Assembly: GCA_015478775.1 (NCBI GenBank)
Contig: JADMKP010000012.1
Span: 186,001-250,000 of the forward strand
DNA from: Fermentimonas sp.
Lineage (GTDB): Bacteria; Bacteroidota; Bacteroidia; Bacteroidales; Dysgonomonadaceae
Direction of reading: 5' to 3'
Length of the DNA stretch: 64,000 bases
This document shows, piece by piece, positions 27,879 to 37,540 of this stretch (the stretch's first letter is position 1; the number at the start of each line of letters is the position of its first letter). The position numbers were made by a program, and so were the translations under genes. The notes under the pieces are model-generated. The model did not search any database. It was not told the DNA's origin and saw nothing but the letters and a program-made list of their open reading frames with translations.

Positions 27879-28277
27879 CTAATCTCTGTATTTACAACAG
27901 GCTGGTAATGCATTATACGTAGCTTGATCAGCTTTGTATTTATCGGTATCATGTCCTACAGCCGCGATGACTTTTGCTATTTCGTCTTCTGTCACTTTAT
28001 CGGGATCGTAATTAAGATGTAACACTTGATTTTCCAGTTCCCAACTTGCAAATGTAACGCCTTTCATTTCCTGTGCCGCTTTTTCTATTCGCTCTTTACA
28101 CATTTCACAACTTCCTTTCACATTAAGCATAGCGTGTTTTTCATTGTGTTGGGCTCCTGTTTCCATGTGTTCCGTTTCTTTATTGTGAGCTGAATTGTTT
28201 TTGCTGGATGATCCTGAGTTACAGGAGATGAGTAAGAATGAGCTCACTACAATCGTTAAATACAATATTGTTTTCAT
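27879..28277 (-). CDS. HMA-domain (heavy-metal-binding) lipoprotein
   Basis: A 132-residue lipoprotein (lipobox Cys19, 'LLISC'). A His/Met-containing linker leads to a heavy-metal-associated domain (50-132) with a CxxC site in 'GSCEMCKERIEK' and a Cys-Cys pair near the end ('LPACC'). The domain and its tail closely match the C-terminal domain of the CusB protein encoded just upstream. It probably binds and passes copper in the periplasm. The longest frame adds 12 residues ahead of the signal peptide, so the internal ATG at 28277 is chosen. It lies 36 bases after cusB. Confidence 0.82.
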   Translation of the reverse strand: MKTILYLTIVVSSFLLISCNSGSSSKNNSAHNKETEHMETGAQHNEKHAMLNVKGSCEMCKERIEKAAQEMKGVTFASWELENQVLHLNYDPDKVTEDEIAKVIAAVGHDTDKYKADQATYNALPACCKYRD

Positions 28278-28313
28278 TTTTGAAAATATTAAAAATTTGA
28301 ATATGAATATCAA

Positions 28314-29957
28314 TTAATCTCTGTATAAACAGCATGCAGGAAGTGCATTGTATACAGAATCATCTGCTTTGAACTTTTCTGTGTCATGCCCAACTGCAGC
28401 TATAGCTTTTGCAACTTTATCGGCAGAAGTTTTCTTCGAATCAAAGTCTAAGTGAAGCGACTGATCAGCCAGAACCCAAACTGCTCCAATAACTCCATTA
28501 ACTGATTTTGCGGTCTTTTCAATGCGATCTTTACACATCTCGCAGCGGCCACCAACATAAAACATTACATGCTCGCCACCAGAAGCTACAGACTGCATAT
28601 CATGACCTTCGTGCCCTGCACCAGAGGAAGTACTACTTCCATTCATCGTATGTCCCTCATGTCCTGTAACAGCTTTTCCAGCTGTTTCGTTCATCATACT
28701 TTGTTTACCTGCAAGTTGAGCGCTAGCATCAACCATATATGCACCATTGGTGACTATCTCATCTCCATCACTAATACCTGATAAGATGACATAAGAGTCG
28801 CCCAGAGACGGACCAAGTTCTACGTTGCGTAATAAAAATGCAGGTGTTTCGGTGTTCTGTTGTTTAACATAAACAATTGAGCGCTTGCCGGTCCAAAGTA
28901 TCGCCGACTTAGGAATTACAATTTCATTATCGTATTGTTTCAACTGAGCGTTTACAATTGCACTAGCATACATTTCTGGCATCAACTCACCCCTAGGGTT
29001 AGAGGTTTCCACTCTTATTTTTGCAGTTCTTGTCATAGGATCAAGAATAGGATTTATAAAAGATATAGTTCCTGAAAATGTTTTCCCCGGCAGAGACTGC
29101 AAAGTATACTCTAGTTTAGCTCCTCTTTTAAGAAAAGGAAGGTCCGATTCATAAGCATCAAATACTGCCCACACTTTCGAAAGGTTTGAAATGTCAAAAA
29201 GAATAGTTCCAGGACTAATATAATCACCTTGGTTTATATTTTTTGAAACAACAATCCCACTCGTATTTGCAGTAATATCGATATAAGGAGAGATTTCACC
29301 AGATTGCTCTATTTTATTTATCTGTTCATCAGACAATTTCCATAGACGCAATTTCTGTCTCACAGCTTGCAAGAGTGAGGGTTCGATATCCTTAACCTTT
29401 GCTGCTTCAATCAACTCCTGCTGCGCTGTTAGTACCTCAGGTGAGTATATTGTAGCAATAACCTGACCCTCTTTCACGCTCTCGCCAGTAAAATTCACAA
29501 AAAGTTTCTCAATCCTGCCACTTACGTGTGAAGTTTGAGATTGCGATAGTCGCTCATCCACCTGAATGGTACCGTATAGTCTCACATCCTTAACAGGATT
29601 CTGACGGTTTACTCTGGTAGTTTGTATACTAGCATGTGCAATTGCCTCATTACTCATCTGAATAGCATCAGGATCTATTGAAGCATCTCCCGAACCACTA
29701 GATTGAAGAGGTATCAAGTCCATCGCGCAGATAGGGCAAAGACCTGGTTCGTCCATTCTAATCTGTGGATGCATTGAGCAGGTCCAAACGGTTTCATCAT
29801 CTCCATGATCGTGTTCATGATGCTCAGCCATTGAACCATTGTTTGTTGAGGAGCTTCCCGAAAAAATCAGCCAGCCTAAAAATAATCCTGCAAGCAGAAT
29901 CAATGCATATTTCACATATTTATTTCTGAATATCTGTAGTTTTCTATTTGTAGTCAT
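28314..29957 (-). CDS. cusB: CusB-type efflux RND adaptor with heavy-metal-binding domain and C-terminal HMA domain
   Basis: A 547-residue periplasmic adaptor linking the CusA pump to the outer-membrane channel. An N-terminal membrane anchor (about 17-33) and a His-rich stretch precede a heavy-metal-binding domain (about 58-84) with 'WTCSMHP' and 'PGLCPICAMDL'. The lipoyl/barrel-sandwich and beta-barrel adaptor domains span about 110-420 ('GRIEKLFVNFTGESVKEGQV', 'VVSKNINQGDYISPG'). A His/Met/Gly linker then leads to a fused HMA domain (465-547) with 'CEMC' at 472-475 and the same 'YNALPACC' tail as the adjacent small lipoprotein. The fused metal-binding tail suggests direct hand-off of Cu(I)/Ag(I) in the periplasm. 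Confidence 0.93.
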   Translation of the reverse strand: MTTNRKLQIFRNKYVKYALILLAGLFLGWLIFSGSSSTNNGSMAEHHEHDHGDDETVWTCSMHPQIRMDEPGLCPICAMDLIPLQSSGSGDASIDPDAIQMSNEAIAHASIQTTRVNRQNPVKDVRLYGTIQVDERLSQSQTSHVSGRIEKLFVNFTGESVKEGQVIATIYSPEVLTAQQELIEAAKVKDIEPSLLQAVRQKLRLWKLSDEQINKIEQSGEISPYIDITANTSGIVVSKNINQGDYISPGTILFDISNLSKVWAVFDAYESDLPFLKRGAKLEYTLQSLPGKTFSGTISFINPILDPMTRTAKIRVETSNPRGELMPEMYASAIVNAQLKQYDNEIVIPKSAILWTGKRSIVYVKQQNTETPAFLLRNVELGPSLGDSYVILSGISDGDEIVTNGAYMVDASAQLAGKQSMMNETAGKAVTGHEGHTMNGSSTSSGAGHEGHDMQSVASGGEHVMFYVGGRCEMCKDRIEKTAKSVNGVIGAVWVLADQSLHLDFDSKKTSADKVAKAIAAVGHDTEKFKADDSVYNALPACCLYRD

Positions 29958-29982
29958 ATTATATTGTTTTTATGAGCTATTT

Positions 29983-31293
29983 TTAGTGTAATTTAGTGAA
30001 TGATCGTAAGCTGTTTATCTCAGCTACTTTGGTATTATATTCTGCTGTTGCAACAGCCTCCCTTATCCCGTAATCAAGTATTTGCCTCTGTACTTCAATA
30101 ACATTATTTAAATCACTTTTAGCAGTTACAAACTCTTGCAGTATCAATTGGTATGCAGTTAATGCAAGGTTTTTCTGCTTTTGATAAAGAGCGATCTGCC
30201 TTTCTGCATTATCAAGCTGATGTTTAAACTTAAAAAGGTCAGATTGAAGACTGTTTAATATGTTATTATACTTTTCCTGAGCCGATTCCCACATATACCT
30301 ACTTTCGCGTTGCTGTGCCTTATACTTATTTCTATAGATTGGGAGACTAATAGAAACCATGGGCATAACCATATCCATTCCGTTCATACCATTATGATTA
30401 TTCTGATCCATTGTGGGTGATGAACTTTTTCCAATAACCATATATTGAAGTCCTATGCCCAACATTGGATAACTCATCTTTTTGTCCTTTTCACTCTTTG
30501 CGCGATATGCTTGCTCTTCTTCTACAATCATTCCTAGCATTGGGTTTTGGCTTTCAATTTCATGAATTGCTTCCATTTCATTAAAGAGGAATGGTACTTT
30601 TATGATTGTATCAGGAACCATTACATCAAAATCTGCCGAACGATTCAAAAGTGCATTGAATTTAGCTTTCTCTGCTTCAATTTCTGAGAGAAGACTCTCA
30701 ATATTATTCTCAATTTCAGCTATTTCAAGCTGCACTCTTAACACACTAGATAGACCAGAGGAGCCACCCATATCGTTAGACATAGCGAAGGCAGTTGACA
30801 TTTTTTGACGTGCCAATTGTTCTAACTGACTTAGTAATTTCAGATTATCACCATTGTTTTTTAGCTGCTGTTTCAATGAAGATAAAGTATACCATTGTGA
30901 ATAAACCTCAAGAAAAAGCATATCCCTTGATTCCCGAAACTCTTCATAAGCCATTTGAGCCATATGAGTAGCTTCGGTCCGGGCAGCTTTTTTAGTGCCA
31001 AACCATGGAAACATTTGCATAAGTGTAAAATCGGCTACCTGACTACCTCCAACAATATCCATAGGCTTTAGAAAAAAACCGATATCAAGTTGCGGATCGG
31101 ACCATACACCTGCCTGTTCCACTCTCTCCAATGAAGCTTTATATGCTAAGAAATCGGCATTAAGACCTGGGTTGTTTAATGCTGCAACTTCCAGGTAGTG
31201 GTTGAGTGAATCAGCTTCCTGACCCTTTGTGCTCGATACCGCAATAACCGTAATTAGTAGCAATAATATATATTTGTACTTAAACTGTTTCAT
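29983..31293 (-). CDS. TolC/CusC-type outer-membrane efflux protein
   Basis: A 436-residue outer-membrane channel with a signal peptide (about 1-24, 'SSTKGQ'). It has the long amphipathic helices of the TolC family ('LKQQLKNNGDNLKLLSQLEQ', 'NLALTAYQLILQEFVTAKSD'). Several Met-rich stretches ('NHNGMNGMDMVMPMVS') are consistent with copper or silver passage. It overlaps the end of cusA by 14 bases and precedes cusB by 25 bases, so the three parts of the tripartite pump are translated together. Confidence 0.9.
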   Translation of the reverse strand: MKQFKYKYILLLLITVIAVSSTKGQEADSLNHYLEVAALNNPGLNADFLAYKASLERVEQAGVWSDPQLDIGFFLKPMDIVGGSQVADFTLMQMFPWFGTKKAARTEATHMAQMAYEEFRESRDMLFLEVYSQWYTLSSLKQQLKNNGDNLKLLSQLEQLARQKMSTAFAMSNDMGGSSGLSSVLRVQLEIAEIENNIESLLSEIEAEKAKFNALLNRSADFDVMVPDTIIKVPFLFNEMEAIHEIESQNPMLGMIVEEEQAYRAKSEKDKKMSYPMLGIGLQYMVIGKSSSPTMDQNNHNGMNGMDMVMPMVSISLPIYRNKYKAQQRESRYMWESAQEKYNNILNSLQSDLFKFKHQLDNAERQIALYQKQKNLALTAYQLILQEFVTAKSDLNNVIEVQRQILDYGIREAVATAEYNTKVAEINSLRSFTKLH

Positions 31294-34200
31294 AACTGTT
31301 TATTCTTTTTAGTTCCGCTTTTTCTTTTCTTTTAATAACACCCTCTCTCCACCAGCACTGAAGAATGGGGACCACAAACATAGTCATCGATTGTATCACC
31401 ATGCCTCCAAATGTGGGGATTGCCATCGGCACCATTATATCTGACCCTTTTCCTGTTGATGTGAGTACCGGCAGAAATGCAATTAGAGTAGTAGCAGTGG
31501 TCATAACCGCAGGTCTTACTCTCTTCAATCCCGCATAAACTACAGCTTCCCTAATTTCGTCCTTAGTTTGAGGGTCTCTATCTAAGAACGTATCATGTAT
31601 GAAAGTTCCCATAAGCACACCATCGTCGGTAGCAATACCAAATAGCGCTATAAATCCTACCCATACAGCAATGCTGAGGTTAACCTGATGCATCTGAAAC
31701 ATATCCCGGATATTTGTACCGGCAACAGAAAAGTTCATAAACCATGGTTCACCGTATAGCCACAACAAAATAAATCCCCCTGCCAAAGCAACAAATACAC
31801 CTGAGAAGTGAATTAACGAAGCAGTCACAGATTTAAACTGGAAATAAAGAATCATGATAATAATTAATAGACTAATAGGGATAATAATTAATAGTCGCTT
31901 TGATGCTCTAGCCTGTTGTTCGTAATTTCCTGCAAAAGTATATGAAACACCTTTTGGAAGGCTAATTTCGCCACTATTGATTTTATCCTGTAATATCTCG
32001 TCTGCCTCATTCACAACATCCACCTCAGCAGCACCTGCAACCTTATCAAAGATTACATATCCAACCAGAAAGGTGTTTTCACTTTGAATCATTTGAGCTC
32101 CCTTGGTATATTCAATTTCTGCAACATCACCTAATGGTATTTGAGCTCCTGTTGCAGTAGGAATAATAAGCTTAGCCAATTCGTCGGGACTCTCCCTCAT
32201 CTCGCGAGGATACCTTAATCTTACCGGATAGCGTTCAAGACCTTCAACGGTAGTTGTCAATGCCATACCACCAACGGCTGTGCCAAGCACTTCCTGAAAA
32301 TCGGCAACTGTTATTCCATAACGTGCCATATTTTCCCTATTAAGTTTAATCTCAATATATGGTGCTCCTACTGCTCTGTCATAGAATACAGTTGAGGTGA
32401 GTACGGATGGTACATTTTTTAGTGCCTCCTCAAGAATTTTACCACCCTCTTCAATTGACTCAAGATCTGGTCCAGATACCTTAACACCCATCGGTGCACG
32501 CATACCGGTAGATAACATCACCAGTCTTGCATCAATAGGCTGTAACTTTGGCGATGATGTCATACCAGGCAAATGCGAAGAGTTAACTATCTCTTGCCAA
32601 ATATCATCAGGCTTTTTAATATGGGGGCGCCACTGTCTAAAATACTTGCCATATCTAGATTTAATAAGACTGTCTGCAGGAATCACTCTGAACTCCTCTC
32701 CCTCCGGATCATAAGTTGATTCGTCTATCAGTATAAACTCTCCTTTACGGTTTGTCTTAAACCGCTGTCTATGACCATCTTCATCTAGAATATATTCAGA
32801 TATATAATTAATGGTGTTCTCAAACATTTGCGTGGGTGCAGGGTCTAATGCCGAATTTACTCTTCCCCACTTTCCTACAGTTGATTCTATTTCTGGGATA
32901 TTCGAAATTCGTTTATCAAGCATTGCTATATACTCAAGGTTCTGCTCAATCCCGGTGTGAGGCATGGTGGTTGGCATAAGTAAGAACGATCCTTCGTTTA
33001 GACTAGGCATAAACTCTTTCCCCAATCCGGGAAACCTTTTGCTTGCCGATACCCAAAAACCAGTTTGTCTGAACGATCTCCACCCAATCGATTCAAATCC
33101 TTTTGCAACAACGGAGAATGTTTTATCAAAACCAAGCCAGATAACAACCCCAAAAAGCACAGTAACAATCGGCAAAGCCATAAATTTCCATCTGTTGGCT
33201 AAACTCCATCTTAGTATTGGTTCATAGTATATTACCAAAGACCATAACAGAGCCAGAACTGCTGAAATTATGATAATTACAAAGAAGAAATTACTAATCA
33301 ATCCAGTGTCTGTACCTAAAGGTAGCCACATAACAGTTAGCAGATACGAAACTGCAATAAGGGCAATAGCAATATTTATTATATTTCCTGTTTTCTTGTT
33401 TGGCCATTTATGAGAAAATAGATTGTTTAGTCCAAAAAGTGGTAATGCTATATACAATACATTCCCTGTTATTACTATCAGTGCAATTCCACCTGCAACA
33501 AGAATAATATTACTCACTTTTCTAACCTTCTCAGATGTTATCTTAAACGAAAAGAAATAGTAAATGAGGGTAGGGAGAATTGTTATACCAAGAATAAATG
33601 AAGTTACAATTGCAATTGTTTTTGTATAAGCAAGCGGACTAAACATCTTTCCTTCCTGTGCTTCAAGAAAAAAGACAGGCAAAAAGCTAACTATAGTAGT
33701 TATGAACCCAACGAGTATTGCACTTGAAACTTCACTAATACTCTTTTGAATCAGATTTACAAATGGTTTACCTTTTAGCTTGTCTTTATTCTCCTCACTC
33801 TCCATATTCCGAATGGTACTCTCAACAAAGACCACCCCGATATCAATCATAATACCAATTGCTATAGCAATACCTGATAGAGCTACAATGTTTGCATCTA
33901 TACCCATATTACGCATCACTATGAATGTGAATAATACCCCCACAGGCAGTATACTTGAAATGATAATGGAAGCTCTAAGATTTAACACCATAACAATAAC
34001 TACAATGATGGTAATAAGTATCTCCAGTGTTAGAGAGCTTTCAAGTGTACCAATTGTTTCATGAATCAAACCGGTTCTGTCGTAAAAAGGAACAACAGTA
34101 ACTTTAGAAACTGTACCATCTTCAAGTGTTTTCTGTGGAAGTCCCGATTCCAAATTTGTAATCTGAAGCTTAACATTATTAATAACTTCCAACGGGTTTG

Positions 34201-35131
34201 AACCATATCGTGCTACTACAACGCCACCTACAGCTTCCACACCCTCTTTATCGAGTCCTCCTCGACGGGTAGCCGGACCAAGGTTTATGAATGCTACATC
34301 TTTAAGTTTCACAGGAACACCATTACGAACAGTTACCACAGCCTCTTCCAAGTCAGATATAGTCTTTATATATCCAAGTCCCCTTACAAGATATTCCACC
34401 TTGTTTATTTCAATAGTTTCTGCACCTATGTCTAAGTTACTATTTTGTATAGCATGCATTAGATCCATAAGAGTTAGACCGTAAGCTCTCATCGCATCCG
34501 GATTAGCCTCAACCTGATACTCTTTTATAAAGCCTCCTATAGAAGCTACTTCCGCAACACCACTTGCCGAAGCAAGGCTATATCTTACTTGATAATCCTG
34601 TATCGATCTTAATTCAGCCGGGTCCCAACCCCCGGTAGGTTCTCCTGTTGCAGGGTTTCTTCCTTCCAGTGTATACCAATAAATTTGTCCCAAAGCAGTT
34701 GCATCAGGACCAAGACTGGGTTGCACGCCGGCAGGTAATGTGCCGGGTGAAAGTGAGTTAAGTTTTTCTAAAATTCTAGAGCGACTCCAGTAAAACTCTA
34801 CATCATCTTCAAATATTACATATATAAAAGACATCCCAAACATAGATGAGCTTCGTATGGTTCTCACTCCTGGAATGCCAAGCAATGATGTTGTAAGAGG
34901 ATATGTTATTTGCTCTTGAATATCTTTTGGTGAGCGCCCCATCCATTCAGTAGATATAATTTGTTGATTATCACCAATATCAGGAATCGCGTCAACAGGT
35001 ACAGGATTCCTTGGCAGAACGCTGTGCCAATTAAATGGAGCAGTAGATATTCCCCAAATAATAATAGTAGCCAATAAAATGATTGTAATCACCCTATTGT
35101 TTAGGAAATACTTTATGATATTATTGATCAT
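31280..35131 (-). CDS. cusA: CusA/CzcA-type heavy-metal efflux RND pump
   Basis: A 1283-residue inner-membrane proton-driven pump of the HME-RND family, exporting Cu(I)/Ag(I) from the periplasm through CusB and the channel. Typical segments: 'DIGDNQQIISTEWMGRSPKD' near the N terminus, the TM4 'GIAIAIGIMIDIGVVFVEST' with the proton-relay Asp, and 'FIALFGIATDDGVLM' in TM10. It is about 200 residues longer than E. coli CusA. The extra length includes several added hydrophobic helices around residues 540-690 and a charged insert near 800-860 ('YISEYILDEDGHRQRF'). Metal choice (Cu/Ag over Zn/Co) rests on the neighbouring CopB and HMA genes. Confidence 0.93.
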   Translation of the reverse strand: MINNIIKYFLNNRVITIILLATIIIWGISTAPFNWHSVLPRNPVPVDAIPDIGDNQQIISTEWMGRSPKDIQEQITYPLTTSLLGIPGVRTIRSSSMFGMSFIYVIFEDDVEFYWSRSRILEKLNSLSPGTLPAGVQPSLGPDATALGQIYWYTLEGRNPATGEPTGGWDPAELRSIQDYQVRYSLASASGVAEVASIGGFIKEYQVEANPDAMRAYGLTLMDLMHAIQNSNLDIGAETIEINKVEYLVRGLGYIKTISDLEEAVVTVRNGVPVKLKDVAFINLGPATRRGGLDKEGVEAVGGVVVARYGSNPLEVINNVKLQITNLESGLPQKTLEDGTVSKVTVVPFYDRTGLIHETIGTLESSLTLEILITIIVVIVMVLNLRASIIISSILPVGVLFTFIVMRNMGIDANIVALSGIAIAIGIMIDIGVVFVESTIRNMESEENKDKLKGKPFVNLIQKSISEVSSAILVGFITTIVSFLPVFFLEAQEGKMFSPLAYTKTIAIVTSFILGITILPTLIYYFFSFKITSEKVRKVSNIILVAGGIALIVITGNVLYIALPLFGLNNLFSHKWPNKKTGNIINIAIALIAVSYLLTVMWLPLGTDTGLISNFFFVIIIISAVLALLWSLVIYYEPILRWSLANRWKFMALPIVTVLFGVVIWLGFDKTFSVVAKGFESIGWRSFRQTGFWVSASKRFPGLGKEFMPSLNEGSFLLMPTTMPHTGIEQNLEYIAMLDKRISNIPEIESTVGKWGRVNSALDPAPTQMFENTINYISEYILDEDGHRQRFKTNRKGEFILIDESTYDPEGEEFRVIPADSLIKSRYGKYFRQWRPHIKKPDDIWQEIVNSSHLPGMTSSPKLQPIDARLVMLSTGMRAPMGVKVSGPDLESIEEGGKILEEALKNVPSVLTSTVFYDRAVGAPYIEIKLNRENMARYGITVADFQEVLGTAVGGMALTTTVEGLERYPVRLRYPREMRESPDELAKLIIPTATGAQIPLGDVAEIEYTKGAQMIQSENTFLVGYVIFDKVAGAAEVDVVNEADEILQDKINSGEISLPKGVSYTFAGNYEQQARASKRLLIIIPISLLIIIMILYFQFKSVTASLIHFSGVFVALAGGFILLWLYGEPWFMNFSVAGTNIRDMFQMHQVNLSIAVWVGFIALFGIATDDGVLMGTFIHDTFLDRDPQTKDEIREAVVYAGLKRVRPAVMTTATTLIAFLPVLTSTGKGSDIMVPMAIPTFGGMVIQSMTMFVVPILQCWWREGVIKRKEKAELKRINSYETV

Positions 35132-35163
35132 AGAATATATTTTTAAAAAGATTATTGTAATTG

Positions 35164-35199
35164 TATAGGCTAGTCATTTAAACCGATGTGGGGCCTATA
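35164..35199. promoter_or_regulatory. Inverted repeat in the cusA leader
   Basis: A perfect 7-bp inverted repeat, TATAGGC (35164-35170) and GCCTATA (35193-35199) with 22 bases between, lies between the predicted promoter and the cusA start. It could be a metal-responsive operator or an mRNA stem; no T-run follows, so it is not a terminator. Confidence 0.35.
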
Positions 35200-35249
35200 G
35201 TGTTTTCTGTCTGTATGTTATATTAATACAGAGTACCCTACATTGAATA

Positions 35250-35257
35250 CAAAATTA
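35250..35257 (-). promoter_or_regulatory. -7 promoter element upstream of cusA
   Basis: On the minus strand it reads TAATTTTG, matching TAnnTTTG. It would start the copper-efflux transcript near 35243, with a leader of about 110 bases. A -33 TTTG at normal spacing is not seen. Confidence 0.4.
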
Positions 35258-35304
35258 GTGTTAAGTATATTTTACCTAACTCTGTAAACAATATTATTTA
35301 AGAA

Positions 35305-35724
35305 TCAAATACGGTAGATGCAGATGTAAGTAAGAATGCTTACATCTTCAAGATAAAGTCCTTTTGGGGGGAATTTTAATGTAGTTAATAAAGTGCTGGA
35401 ATCTGATTCAGTGGTGCTCAGTTGATTAATTATAGCATGACCTAACAAATCAATTGAGATAGCAGATATCCTAACTTCTGGCTGCACTGTTTTTGTCTGA
35501 TACTCATCTGTAGTCAACTTCATTACTTCTGTTTCACAACAGGAATTGCCAGTAATCGAAGCGTCATGATGTTCTATATCATCACAGCAAACGCCATAAT
35601 TATCAATTGTTTGATATATCTGAAGAGAGCTAAGCTCATCACCGCAATAATGCATAGTAATTACAGGTTGAATGGCTGTAATCAACATTATGATTAGTGA
35701 AAATATTGCTGCAAATCTCTTCAT
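35305..35724 (-). CDS. HYC_CC_PP family small exported protein
   Basis: A 139-residue protein with an N-terminal hydrophobic signal segment (about 4-22). It carries the three signatures that name the family: HYC (25-27, 'MHYCG'), Cys-Cys pairs (46-47 'GVCCDD' and 62-63 'NSCCET'), and Pro-Pro (119-120, 'KFPPKGL') near the C terminus. Function is not established; members are often found near metal-transport or TonB receptor genes, and the paired Cys and His residues suggest copper binding in the periplasm. The longest frame starts with TTG at 35730; the ATG at 35724 is preferred. It lies between the polyferredoxin gene and the copper efflux island, on the same strand. Confidence 0.8.
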   Translation of the reverse strand: MKRFAAIFSLIIMLITAIQPVITMHYCGDELSSLQIYQTIDNYGVCCDDIEHHDASITGNSCCETEVMKLTTDEYQTKTVQPEVRISAISIDLLGHAIINQLSTTESDSSTLLTTLKFPPKGLYLEDVSILTYICIYRI

Positions 35725-35818
35725 CTTCAATTAAATTCTTACAAAACTATTGATTATTTGTTTCTAATCAAAATAAAGATGGTTTAAATTTCATAATGAC
35801 ATAGCATTCAGTTCAGCT

Positions 35819-37483
35819 TCAAAATCCAAACCCATCAATCATAATTTCCTCAACATCATCATGCTCAATTTCAATGATATTTTGTTTGGAGAGACCTTCT
35901 ACATATATTGCTTTATAAGGAATTGCGGGGCAAACATATTCACAGCCACCACATCCAACGCAAATAGAAGGATCAATTTCGGGAATTGTTAAATGATCTT
36001 TGTAAGGAACCATATGTACCGCTTGCGTAGGACAGTGCTCAGAGCAGGCTCCACAACTAGTTTCGTCATAATAAACGATGCAATTCTCTATAATGAAATG
36101 CACTTTCCCCATTTGAGTGTGATTCTTCTCTTCAACAGTAAGTGGCACAAGAGCTCCCGTAGGGCAAACTTCACCGCATACAGTACAGTCGTAGTTGCAA
36201 AAACCTTTATCAAAATAGAGCTTTGGTTGCATTACACCACCTAAACCATAATCCAGAAATGCAGGTTTAATAACATGACTTGGGCATTTGCTCACACATA
36301 GGTGGCAAGAAATACATTTCTCTTTAAGATGATCAAAAGAAAGTGCTCCGGGAGGTGCAATTGGAGTTTGGCGCTTCAGTTCGCGCTTAGGTAATAGTTC
36401 ATCAGGTAAAATAAAAATGTTATCAGATAATTCCTGAGCAAACATCTTACTAGCGGCTAACCCTGTAATAAGAGATGCAGAGAGAAAACGTCGTTTTGAT
36501 TCGTTTATTTTACTAGTTCCACTATGATTAAAATCAGAAACCGTTCCAACTTCACTTTCGGACTCAAATTCCTGCTCGGCTCCTATTTCTTTTTTGGTAT
36601 CAATAGTTTCATTTACGAATCGCAAATTACCGGGCATGCCAAAAGTGTACTTCATAGCACTCCTATTGCAAACCTCTATGCAGTTAAAACAGGTAACGCA
36701 TCTGCTATGATCAATCTTTTTGTTTTTTGAGTCAATACACGAAGCTTTGCATTTCATCGAACACAATCCACACATATTACATTTATCATCCACAAACTGA
36801 ACTTTAAACAGTGAGTATTTACTCATAAAGCCTAGTGTGGTGCCAACCGGACAAACTGTGTTACAGTATGTTCTTCCACCACGCCATGCCATGTAACCAA
36901 TAACTAAAAGGGTGATAAGGGCAATTATTGTTGATGACACACTTAGTAGATAAATCCCAACCTTAAAGAATGTATAATCGTTGAAAGAGGTAAAAATCGA
37001 TGCAAGCAGATTGTTGCCTTCAAGATATATTGGTCTAAAAAGATGAGTAGTAATTCTCCCGTATGAACCATAAGGATCAAGGAGTCCCACAAGGAAATTA
37101 AATCCAAAAATAAAAGCAACTATAGTAGCCCCTAGTATACTCCATCGAAGTGCATTTTTAGCCTTATCATATCTATATCTCTTTTTCTTATTCTGTTTTT
37201 TAGATAACCATGCCACTATATCCTGATAAATGCCCATTGGGCAAATTGATGAGCAGTAAACCCTACCAAACATTATTGTGAGTAGTAGCAAAGAAATAAG
37301 AATAATTATATTCAGCGATAATAAGGCAGGAATAAACTGAATTTTAGTAAAAAAACTCATACTCTCTGGAATAAAACCCCTGAAATCGAGAAAATAGAGC
37401 GTAATAAGAGAAAATATTAATACTGAGATGCCTACACGAGTTCTTTTTAGCATAGTGTTTTCATTTAGTTGAATATTTACCAT
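35819..37483 (-). CDS. Membrane polyferredoxin (NapH-like domain fused to NapG-like ferredoxin domains)
   Basis: A 554-residue iron-sulfur membrane protein. The N-terminal half is NapH/NosR-like: four to five transmembrane helices with two CxxxCP motifs (C77/C81 'CSSICPMG' and C207/C211 'CNTVCPVG') and two ferredoxin clusters (from C235 and C262). At about 329-350 there is an internal twin-arginine-like segment ('SKRRFLSASLITGLAASKMF'), followed by three to four further 4Fe-4S motifs ('CISCHLCVSKCP', 'CTVCGEVCP', 'CGACSEHCP', 'CVGCGGCEYVCP'). This is the layout of NapH joined to NapG. It probably moves electrons from the quinone pool or cytoplasm to a periplasmic acceptor. It follows the DUF362 gene by 57 bases; the partner enzyme is unknown. 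Confidence 0.82.
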   Translation of the reverse strand: MVNIQLNENTMLKRTRVGISVLIFSLITLYFLDFRGFIPESMSFFTKIQFIPALLSLNIIILISLLLLTIMFGRVYCSSICPMGIYQDIVAWLSKKQNKKKRYRYDKAKNALRWSILGATIVAFIFGFNFLVGLLDPYGSYGRITTHLFRPIYLEGNNLLASIFTSFNDYTFFKVGIYLLSVSSTIIALITLLVIGYMAWRGGRTYCNTVCPVGTTLGFMSKYSLFKVQFVDDKCNMCGLCSMKCKASCIDSKNKKIDHSRCVTCFNCIEVCNRSAMKYTFGMPGNLRFVNETIDTKKEIGAEQEFESESEVGTVSDFNHSGTSKINESKRRFLSASLITGLAASKMFAQELSDNIFILPDELLPKRELKRQTPIAPPGALSFDHLKEKCISCHLCVSKCPSHVIKPAFLDYGLGGVMQPKLYFDKGFCNYDCTVCGEVCPTGALVPLTVEEKNHTQMGKVHFIIENCIVYYDETSCGACSEHCPTQAVHMVPYKDHLTIPEIDPSICVGCGGCEYVCPAIPYKAIYVEGLSKQNIIEIEHDDVEEIMIDGFGF

Positions 37484-37540
37484 GTATAGTAATTAATCCA
37501 TTATAATTAATCACTACAATTATTCTTAATTAGAAAAATA

